Origin: Lachancea thermotolerans CBS 6340 | Taxonomy: Eukaryota > Ascomycota > Saccharomycetes > Saccharomycetales > Saccharomycetaceae | Reading direction: 5' to 3' | DNA length: 64,000 nucleotides | Assembly: GCF_000142805.1 (NCBI RefSeq) | Contig: NC_013084.1 | Span: forward strand, 1,211,854-1,275,853 | Shown: one piece after another, positions 57,558 through 64,000 of the stretch | Position numbering within the stretch: the stretch's first letter is position 1 | How the letters are laid out: every line of letters begins with the position of its first letter | Notes under the pieces: generated by a model | What the model was told of the DNA's origin: nothing | Seen by the model: only the letters and a program-made list of their open reading frames with translations | The model's database searches: none | Translations under genes and position numbers: made by a program

Positions 57558-58436
57558 TTATACACATGTGTAGCCTCCATCAACGGAGATGTCACAGCCG
57601 TTGGTGAAGCTGGCAGCGTCGGAAGCCAGGTACAGGTAGGCACCCACCAGCTCCTCTGGCAATGCCTCACGACCCTGCGGGGTAAGACCCCACCACTGAG
57701 CTCTCTGCTCCGTAGGCACGAAAGAACTTAGAATGGTGTCGGTGTAGCCGGGCGAGACAGAGTTGCAGCGAATGCGACCCGCAGGCTCGGTCAGGTGCGC
57801 AAATTCGACCGCGAACCCCCGCGCCATGTGGCGCACAGCGGCCTTGGAGGCGTTGTAACAGGTCTGGTAGTTGGGCACGTTGGCGATGTGGCTCGACATG
57901 GACGCGGTCAGGATGAGGCAGCCGTGGCCCTGCAGCTTGAACACTTCGGCGATGTACTTGGAGCAGTGGAACGTACCTTGCACGTTCACGTCCATGACGC
58001 GCTGCCACGCCTCGGGCGTGGCGCTCTCGTTGAGAATGCTGCCGTGAGTCCACGCAACGCCCGCGTTGGCGATGAAGGTATCGATGTCGCGGCCCGTGAA
58101 GTCGTCGCGAATCGCCTGCACGCACGCCTTGACGTCGTCGCCTTTGGTGATGTCCACCTGGTATGCGCGCGCCTGGATCCCGTATTTCTGCGCCAGGTAC
58201 TTTGCGAGCTCCGCATCGTACTTATAGTCCACGAGACACAGGTCAGCGCCCGCGGACGCGAAGCCCTCGCAGATCGCGCCGCCAATTGCGCCGGCGGCGC
58301 CGGTCACCACCACGAGCTTGCCCTTTTGCGAGAACAGCTCCAGGTAGCTGTTGGCTGCCTGGTATCTCTCGGTAGGTGGCTGCTGTGGGACACTTTTGTC
58401 TTCGGTGGGGCCTCTGAGGAAGTTTTCGAAAGTCAT
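57558..58436 (-). CDS. SOU1-like SDR: NADP(H)-dependent sorbose / L-xylulose / mannitol-type reductase
   Basis: 292 residues. Cofactor motif TGAAGAIG is at 45-52, NAG at 123-125 (ANAGV), and the catalytic Ser/Tyr/Lys are TASMSS (178-182), Tyr194 and Lys198 in YNASK. The end GCDISVDGGYTC and the segment SPGYTDTILSSFVP closely match yeast Sou1/Sou2 and fungal mannitol-2-dehydrogenase/L-xylulose reductase, which reduce ketoses (sorbose, fructose, xylulose) with NADPH. It is a different SDR branch from the gene at 5973-6920, so the two are not a recent duplicate. The 1.7 kb upstream gap suggests carbon-source control. Exact substrate is not decidable from sequence. Confidence 0.87.
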   Translation of the reverse strand: MTFENFLRGPTEDKSVPQQPPTERYQAANSYLELFSQKGKLVVVTGAAGAIGGAICEGFASAGADLCLVDYKYDAELAKYLAQKYGIQARAYQVDITKGDDVKACVQAIRDDFTGRDIDTFIANAGVAWTHGSILNESATPEAWQRVMDVNVQGTFHCSKYIAEVFKLQGHGCLILTASMSSHIANVPNYQTCYNASKAAVRHMARGFAVEFAHLTEPAGRIRCNSVSPGYTDTILSSFVPTEQRAQWWGLTPQGREALPEELVGAYLYLASDAASFTNGCDISVDGGYTCV

Positions 58437-60154
58437 GTTAAAATGCGGAATAAAGGGGAGGATGAGGACTGGCAGAAGCGATGCTGTAGCGCAAGCTGGG
58501 ACAACAGAATTGATCAGATCCTGACTCCTCGAGGGTCAAACCCCCACACTCATATACGCGATGTCGCGACAACGGCAGCAGCGAGGGCGAGGTTTCTTTT
58601 GCGCGATCTGGCAAACGCCAAGTGTCCCTCAACCGCCGGTCCGAGCAGATGCCGGCTGGCGGGCTTTTTCTTTTCCGGGGACCTGCGCGCCTCGCCATTG
58701 CCAAAAGAAAGTGCCTCATCTTCGCCCACGCGTAGACTGCGTTTCTTTATTTGGCCTTTCCCCTTTCCCGCACACCTTCGGAGCACGTGCATTCTGCTCC
58801 GGACCGGCTCCGGAGCTTTCTGTTCGTACCGAATGCTTCCCGCGCTGGTCAGAATTCTGAGCGGCAATGAGATCGAGGGGGGAAACAGGCGACGCAACAC
58901 GCTTTGAGCGCAACGCAAACCGCCGAGAATAGCCAGCGAGGCGGAAATCGACGAATTCTCAGGTGTAGGTGGCGATACTCGCTATACTTAGCCTGAGGAA
59001 AAAGCAAGCCACGCGTGGTTCCTATATTGTTCAAACGCAGGCGGCGGAGCATTTACGAAATGTGAGAGCTCGAGATAAACGGCCCTGGTGGGCGCAGCCG
59101 CTGAACTCACCCGTCCGCGCGCATTATGTGTTGAGAGTCTCTGGAGAGTAAGAGAAAGGAGGAAGAAATTAAATCGGCGTCAGGAAAACTAGAAAAATAC
59201 TAGTTTCGGCGGGCACGACAGTTTCGTACTTTATGACTTTACCAGCAGGTCCCCGATTAGTGGAGCAATACGGAGTTTTACAGTTCGGGGAGTCTAGGCA
59301 TGATACCCAGCTAGTAGCAGTGTTGGTGTGTCTTTGATTTCCTAGCGAGAGAGTAGCCAACCGTGTTTCGTGAAGTGTGACTATGTTTGTGAGTTTAGTG
59401 TCCGGACTTGAAGAGCCAAGGCCGGGAGAAGTTGTGGCTGTGGGGTAGCGATGCATGCGCAGTGTTATTCTGCGCATCTAGGGGCTGCTGTTGTGTGTTG
59501 TTTTGATTTGGTTGTTGATCTGGAGCCACGAAAATTTTTCATGTTTGGGTAATGGATGGAAGTTTTTGTTAACAGGCTGTAACCACGTCGCGCTTCGCGA
59601 CGTGATGTTGAGATCAGTGTCAGTATAGAGTTCTGTGCCCGCGCTTTATGAGGCAATAGATCGTCTGCAAACATATGTGGGTGGGCACCCAGAAAAAGGT
59701 TGCCAACAACGGTCGCACGTCTGCACGCGGCCAGGAAAGTTCTTGCTATGTAGGTGCGCTTTACGCAGATCGCGGGGTCCATCCCTGTAGCCCGGTCGGC
59801 CGCCCACAGCACTGCTCGTAGAAAATCGCGTCCGGACTCCAAACCGCTCGCCGGCGGTTTCGAGCATGCCCGTTCAGGGCGAGGCGGATTCCGGCTCCGC
59901 TCTTCCCTCGCTTGTGCTCCAACTCGCACCCTCTCCTGCCCAACGCTAATTTCCTCGCTTGTTAAACGCTTGCACTTTCCTGTTGTGACTCTTATCGCGC
60001 CCGCACCGCCCAGACAGATAGCTGCTCTTATCGCACCGGCTCGGACTCACAATTATCCAAACTGTCACCCGACTCGCTTGAAATATTTCAGCATGTCAAG
60101 TGCCCAGGCACTTTCAACGCTCGAGCCACAGACTGTGACCGCTCACTGCGCACA
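58437..60154. promoter_or_regulatory. Long divergent spacer SOU1-like SDR / BUD16
   Basis: 1.7 kb, no supported gene. The palindrome TCCGGA occurs at 58798-58803 and 58809-58814 (11 bp apart), again at 59401-59406 and 59831-59836. An E-box CACGTG is at 58784. A 10-bp direct repeat CTCTTATCGC occurs at 59989-59998 and 60025-60034, containing a GATA-factor core. The 102-codon minus frame at 59169-59477 starts at ATG but has no recognisable product or codon signature, so it is not called. Confidence 0.6.
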
Positions 60155-61069
60155 ATGCCACGCCTGCTAGCCACTCAGTCGCACGTTGTTCACGGGTACG
60201 TGGGCAACAAGGCTGCGACGTTCCCGCTCCAATGCATGGGATGGGACGTCGACTGCCTCAACAGCGTTCAGTTTTCCAACCACACCGGCTACGGCAGAGA
60301 CCGAGTGTTCGGGACCTGCACCTCCGCGCAGCAGCTGGAGTCCGTATTCGAGGGTCTCGCTGCCTTCGGAGACTACGACGCCGTGCTGTCGGGGTACCTG
60401 CCCAACAGGGAATCGGTTGCGTGCATGGCTCGCAATTACAAGAAGATGAAAGAACGACAGCCAGAGCTGATCTGGCTCCTGGACCCAGTGATGGGGGACG
60501 ACGGGCAGCTCTACGTGAACGAGGACGTCATTCCAGAGTACGAGGCTTTGGTGACGTCCTCGCTTGTCGACGTCATCACGCCCAACCAGTTCGAGCTCGA
60601 GATCCTGTACGGAAAGCACATATCAGATCTTGCGTCCCTTCGGCGCGCGCTCGAGAAGCTTCACGAGACTGTACCTGTGATAGTAGTGACATCGTGCTCT
60701 TCGGAGCTGTTCGGCGATCCCTCGCACCTCTACTGCGTCGCGTCCACGCGCGGGCATCCGGCAACCGTATACAGAGTGCCTGTAATTGAGTCATACTTCA
60801 CCGGGGTTGGCGACCTGTTCTCTGCTCTGCTACTGGACCGCCTATACAACACGCGCCAAGACTCCGGCTCTTCGCACCTCGATATCAACCAGGTTTTGGA
60901 TGTGGTGCAGAAGGTTCTGGCTACTACACTGCAGCACTCTCCTGCGAACATAAAGGCAGCCATGGGCTCTCCCATAGAGATGAAGCTAATGGAGCTAAGG
61001 ATAGTCGAGAGCAGAGACCACTACGTTCAATTCGAATGCCCTCGCAACTTCATTTATAGACAGTTATAA
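60155..61069 (+). CDS. BUD16: Bud16, pyridoxal kinase
   Basis: 304 residues (yeast 312). Starts MPRLLATQSHVVHGYVGNK as in yeast. Substrate region QFSNHTGYG and GYLPN, DPVMGD for the nucleotide/Mg site, and the catalytic GVGDLFSALLLDR with its Asp. It phosphorylates pyridoxal, pyridoxine and pyridoxamine to make PLP precursors; yeast mutants accumulate DNA damage through low dTMP. The start is fixed by near identity at residue 1. Confidence 0.97.
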   Translation: MPRLLATQSHVVHGYVGNKAATFPLQCMGWDVDCLNSVQFSNHTGYGRDRVFGTCTSAQQLESVFEGLAAFGDYDAVLSGYLPNRESVACMARNYKKMKERQPELIWLLDPVMGDDGQLYVNEDVIPEYEALVTSSLVDVITPNQFELEILYGKHISDLASLRRALEKLHETVPVIVVTSCSSELFGDPSHLYCVASTRGHPATVYRVPVIESYFTGVGDLFSALLLDRLYNTRQDSGSSHLDINQVLDVVQKVLATTLQHSPANIKAAMGSPIEMKLMELRIVESRDHYVQFECPRNFIYRQL

Positions 61070-61829
61070 ACGTAGCACGACGCAAGCCAGTCGCGGGACA
61101 TCCAACCTACCGAGAGCTACACTCGGTCCTTAGAGTACCTCAGCGTGAAGATGATTCTGGCTGCTTTTTTGGGGTAGCTGGCTATCCAAACATTCAACAA
61201 GAGTCTAGTTCGCGTTAGTCAGTATTTCAGTAGAATACAAACCATTTAGCGGGATGAAAGCATAGCGACCTGTAGGGCCGGCCATTCAATTTTCTCGATC
61301 AGCGGAGCCTGTTTGAAAAAGTCGGATGTGCCTTAAACAATTATGTACATGACGTGAACAAGTAAGTTGGCAGTTTCAGTATGCCGTACTTGATCTTAAA
61401 CCTCTAGGGCCTCTTAGCTGTCAAGGCTTTATTGCAGCCGAATGCGCATTCGGCGGATATTTCAGCAGAGAGATACCTTGAAAGCACAAGCATCGCTATT
61501 AGGTCCCTATCAAGCGACCGAGCCTAAGGCCTAGGCTGAGTTGAATCCAAACTTGAGTAAGGACGCTTCTGAACCAAGTTTGAGATGTAAATGGCCCCCT
61601 GAGCCGTGGAGCCTTAGATTTTTAATGCAGTTGCTTAGGAACCGAACGTTGAGGTGTTTGAACAACACGGGTAAAAACCGCGAGGAACTTGGCTCAGTAC
61701 GGAGAACATCAAAAGCCCGCTGCTGAATTGCCGCCTTCTCATCCGCTACCAAAAGTGCAACTTCAACCTTTTATTAGTATGAAAATCTATTAGTTCTTCA
61801 CGGGCCGCTGATGAGCAAGAAACTGGACA
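61070..61829. promoter_or_regulatory. Spacer BUD16 / HTD2 with palindromes and a Reb1 site
   Basis: 760 bp, no supported CDS. An 18-bp perfect palindrome GCCGAATGCGCATTCGGC is at 61437-61454. An inverted repeat AGCCTA-5-TAGGCT lies at 61521-61537. A Reb1 site CGGGTAA (61668-61674) is 156 bp before HTD2. I searched for box C/D and H/ACA snoRNA patterns and found no convincing pair. Here synteny changes from S. cerevisiae chromosome V to VIII. Confidence 0.5.
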
Positions 61830-62672
61830 ATGAACGGCGCGCATAGCGCTCTTAAGTGGGGCTTCAAGGAACTTGTATCAGACGCTCCCTTGACAAGGTT
61901 TCAATCAATGGTTTCGGAGCGTATGCCGCTCAAGCTCACACAAGGGCACACTGGGCTGCAAACGCTTTCACCAGGAGATCACTTATTGTATTTTAACCCA
62001 CAGAGGGAGACACTGGATGTTGACGGATACTTCAAATACCAGACCCCAGCCGCTCTTCTGCATCGTCCGTTAGCATTCAAGAGACGCATGTGGGCACTGG
62101 GTGCCATGTCTTTCAAGAATCCATTACGCATTGGTCACAGCTACGAGTGCATAGAAACAATTAAGTTTGTAAAAAAGATCAGACAAGACTACTACGTTGG
62201 GATAAATCGTCAAATTTTTGAGCCTAGTTCAAACGTTTCTTTCGTCGATGAGTTTCGCACGCTTGTTTATACCGATAGTGCACCAGCACCAATCAGCCCC
62301 GCCGCAGCGCATATGCAGAACCCAGTTTCGAGTGTGCGCTTGACATTTTATGAGTCGGATGTTTTTAGGTACAGTTCCTTGACATTCAACCCACATAGGG
62401 TTCACTGGGATCACAAATACTGTACTGAAGTTGAGGGATATTCAAGCCCCATCGTCCAAGGGCCCTTTATTGTTCATGCCCTGCTGAAGTACGCCCAATG
62501 CCTAGGAGTGCGCGTTGGCGCAGTCAAGTATAAAAATTCACAATACCTAAGTTCCGGTAGTACTGTCGAGATGTGCATCGCTGCTCCAGTGGAAGGAAGA
62601 TGTGAAGCCCACGTTCGTGACCCGCAAGCTCCAAATATCATATTCTGTAAAGCGTCACTAACGCTAGCCTAG
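61830..62672 (+). CDS. HTD2: Htd2, mitochondrial 3-hydroxyacyl-thioester dehydratase
   Basis: 280 residues, the length of yeast Htd2. Conserved stretches: LYFNPQRETLDVDGYFKYQ, SYECIETIKFVKKIR, a MaoC-like hot-dog catalytic segment SLTFNPHRVHWDHKY (N-P-H-R-x-H-W-D, as in yeast), and EGYSSPIVQGPFIV. It dehydrates 3-hydroxyacyl-ACP in mitochondrial type II fatty-acid synthesis, feeding lipoic acid. The N-terminus is short and moderately basic. Its stop codon overlaps that of IPK1 on the other strand. Confidence 0.95.
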   Translation: MNGAHSALKWGFKELVSDAPLTRFQSMVSERMPLKLTQGHTGLQTLSPGDHLLYFNPQRETLDVDGYFKYQTPAALLHRPLAFKRRMWALGAMSFKNPLRIGHSYECIETIKFVKKIRQDYYVGINRQIFEPSSNVSFVDEFRTLVYTDSAPAPISPAAAHMQNPVSSVRLTFYESDVFRYSSLTFNPHRVHWDHKYCTEVEGYSSPIVQGPFIVHALLKYAQCLGVRVGAVKYKNSQYLSSGSTVEMCIAAPVEGRCEAHVRDPQAPNIIFCKASLTLA

Positions 62673-63535
62673 TGGTAGACTGGCTCACAGTAGGTATGAA
62701 CTTTGCGCTGTTCAGTTGCCCAGTGCCGCCATTTCGAACTCGGCTTGAGATCCACATCAATAATCTTCGCACTTATGGCGCCACTGGCTTCCCATCTAAT
62801 GAAACACGATACATCTCGCAGGGTCATAAGGAGCGCGAGTTCTGTGGTCACATCACTTTCGCTGTTTAGCTCACTCGGCCGCGGTGCTACTACAGCTAGT
62901 TTCTTTTGTGCAGCCGCTAACTTTACCAAGATGCTTTCTTCGCTTCCAAGATAGGCTCGCAAGTCCCTCAAGAACTGTTCGGGAACCTTCTGCCTAGAAA
63001 AGCATTGAGAAACAACATCAGCAGGGTCCTTCAGCGCCATTGCATAGCAATACCGAATGTCTCTCTTCTTAAGCTTGTTGTGCGTGCAGTTCCTACACAG
63101 CGAATGACTCGATTCGGAATTACCAAGCCATTTGGGCTTGAACTCCCATACAATTGTGCGGTGGTCTCTAGTACTGTGGATCTTGGTGAAGTGATCTACA
63201 TTCACGGTCCCGTCTATACAGCGGGTCAGATCCTCCATTTTCAAAGCCACCACCTCATCTGTGTCACAATTTGGTACAAAATTACGCAAGATTAGCAGCA
63301 AGTCATCGAGCTTTAAAAACTCGGGTTCCAGGGACACAACGCAATCTCCTAAAAGCGGTCGAACCTGAGTATTTATGTACTCAATATTTTCCAATGTGTA
63401 TTTGTTGTTCTTATCGACACTGTCAAATCTCACGCAGCATCTGATTAGATAGTTAGCGCCCGGGAGCTGTATAATAGCGTTCGCGTTGCCGCTGTTAATA
63501 AGTCGAGCGCAACTTGCGGATTTTGTAGAAACCAT
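62669..63535 (-). CDS. IPK1: Ipk1, inositol-1,3,4,5,6-pentakisphosphate 2-kinase
   Basis: 288 residues (yeast 281). Family signatures: the N-terminal Gly-rich turn NSGNANAIIQL, VRPLLGDCVV, TIVWEFKPKWLG (conserved E-x-K-P-K-W), RNCTHNKLK, and AKIIDVDLKP with the Mg-binding Asp. It makes phytate (InsP6), needed for mRNA export through Gle1/Dbp5. Tail-to-tail with HTD2 with a 4-nt overlap of the stop codons; divergent from DYS1 with 154 bp between starts. Confidence 0.94.
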   Translation of the reverse strand: MVSTKSASCARLINSGNANAIIQLPGANYLIRCCVRFDSVDKNNKYTLENIEYINTQVRPLLGDCVVSLEPEFLKLDDLLLILRNFVPNCDTDEVVALKMEDLTRCIDGTVNVDHFTKIHSTRDHRTIVWEFKPKWLGNSESSHSLCRNCTHNKLKKRDIRYCYAMALKDPADVVSQCFSRQKVPEQFLRDLRAYLGSEESILVKLAAAQKKLAVVAPRPSELNSESDVTTELALLMTLRDVSCFIRWEASGAISAKIIDVDLKPSSKWRHWATEQRKVHTYCEPVYH

Positions 63536-63620
63536 TTAGAGTTCGTTTAGCGCTGTCTTAATCAGTTCTTTTGGACAAAGCTTTAGATATGAAAAAAGTT
63601 TTTAAGCATATATGAAAAAG

Positions 63621-63628
63621 CTCATCGC
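63621..63628. promoter_or_regulatory. PAC element in the IPK1/DYS1 promoter
   Basis: CTCATCGC, the exact reverse complement of PAC GCGATGAG, 62 bp before the DYS1 ATG. A nearby TGAAAAAAGTTTT (63590-63602) is RRPE-like. DYS1 is a translation-linked gene, so it is the likelier target. Confidence 0.6.
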
Positions 63629-63689
63629 GCGCCTGCAAAGTTGAGGAGTAAGAAAACAATATCCACAGGTGGGTTTAACGGCTTGAAAC

Positions 63690-64000
63690 ATGTCTGCACT
63701 TAACGAAAAGCTTCCAGATACCTTGAATGATGCTGTCTTAAAGGCTTCGGTGTCAATTTCCGATGACCATGTCAAGGTTCAGGGTATTGACTATTCCAAG
63801 TCCGAAGCCGTTGATATGAGAGCTTCCGACTTGGTTGAGTCTATGAAAACCATGGGTTTCCAGGCCAGCGCTTTGGGGCAGGGTTGTGAAATCATCAACA
63901 AGATGAGATCATGGAGAGGCAAGCATATTGATGAGCTGGAGGAACATGAGCGTAAAGGTTCCTTCGATGAAGAGGGCCGCCAGAAGACTACTATTTTTCT
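63690..64000 (+). CDS. DYS1: Deoxyhypusine synthase, N-terminal part (runs off the window)
   Basis: 103 codons plus two bases, open to the window end. It reads MSALNEKLPDTLNDAVLK, with VKVQGIDYSKSEAVDMRASD and MRSWRGKHIDELEEHE, all near identical to yeast Dys1 (387 residues). It uses spermidine to modify a lysine of eIF5A to deoxyhypusine. The active-site Lys and NAD sites lie beyond the window. HTD2 and DYS1 are neighbours on yeast chromosome VIII, so this pair is conserved with IPK1 placed between them here. Confidence 0.97.
   Translation, partial: MSALNEKLPDTLNDAVLKASVSISDDHVKVQGIDYSKSEAVDMRASDLVESMKTMGFQASALGQGCEIINKMRSWRGKHIDELEEHERKGSFDEEGRQKTTIF

Noticed and set aside
5973-58436. The two SDR genes as a recent duplicate pair
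   Set aside because: They differ in cofactor motif (TGGSGGLA against TGAAGAIG), active-site surroundings and C-termini; they belong to separate SDR branches.
57795-58907. 370-codon plus frame opposite the SOU1-like gene
   Set aside because: Starts at GTG and is the antisense shadow of a conserved SDR with intact catalytic residues.
59169-59477. 102-codon minus frame starting at ATG
   Set aside because: No recognisable product, no conserved motif, and it overlaps another frame in the long SDR/BUD16 spacer. Conservation in a sister species would change this.
1-64000. CRISPR array, prophage, bacterial operon or transposon
   Set aside because: No regularly spaced repeats, no integrase/transposase, no LTR pair; all solid genes are budding-yeast nuclear genes.

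Overview
The window is ordinary nuclear chromosome of a budding yeast (Saccharomycetaceae). The genes have no visible introns and sit on both strands with short spacers. Almost every protein is a close relative of a Saccharomyces cerevisiae protein. The gene order, recalled rather than searched, interleaves S. cerevisiae chromosome V left arm (VAC8, EDC3, GTT3, PMP, EAF5, MMS21, PXP1, TIM9, URA3, GEA2, YEL023C, RIP1, YEL025C, SNU13, VMA3, BUD16) with pieces of chromosome III (MAK32, RHB1, PMP1, SLM5) and chromosome X (GEA1, CPR7, RAV1, PET191, RAD26, HUL4, GEF1, URB2, NUP85, POL32). That single interleaved order is expected of a lineage that split off before the whole-genome duplication. Lachancea is my best guess for the genus; the species cannot be fixed from what I see.

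Layout. 1-5.8 kb: partial MAK32, tRNA-Gln, VAC8, EDC3, RHB1. 5.9-12 kb: a GC-rich, gene-poor stretch with a D-arabinitol dehydrogenase-like SDR, GTT3, the 39-residue proteolipid PMP1 with a UG-rich 3' region, and EAF5. 12-20 kb: MMS21, SLM5, PXP1, the RNase P RNA gene RPR1, TIM9, URA3 and a carrier-like gene I do not recognise. 20-37 kb: an AT-richer run of long genes (GEA, CPR7, RAV1, PET191, RAD26, a DUF2235 hydrolase). 37-56 kb: RIP1, HUL4, a YEL025C-like beta-propeller protein, SNU13, GEF1, URB2, NUP85, VMA3, POL32. 56-61 kb: initiator tRNA-Met, a SOU1-like SDR with a 1.7 kb upstream gap, and BUD16. 61.8-64 kb: HTD2, IPK1 and the start of DYS1, whose S. cerevisiae relatives lie elsewhere (chromosomes VIII and IV), so an ancestral synteny break lies near 61.1-61.8 kb.

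Shared roles. Mitochondria: TIM9, RIP1, PET191, SLM5, HTD2. Vacuole/endosome acidification and anion balance: VMA3, RAV1, GEF1, with VAC8 on the vacuole membrane. RNA biology: RPR1, SNU13, URB2, EDC3. Genome maintenance: RAD26, POL32, MMS21, EAF5. Several spacers carry promoter motifs that fit the adjacent gene: MCB for POL32, PAC/RRPE-like for SNU13, URB2 and DYS1, CCAAT for RIP1, and Reb1 sites for VMA3, HTD2 and the GEA/CPR7 pair.

CDS starts were placed at ATG codons. Several longer reading frames begin at GTG or TTG, or at an upstream ATG that adds unconserved residues; these were shortened. I found no mobile element, CRISPR array, prophage or obviously foreign island. No undescribed system is evident. 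The most interesting item is the UG-rich 3' region of PMP1, which is complementary to its own CA-rich 5' leader.
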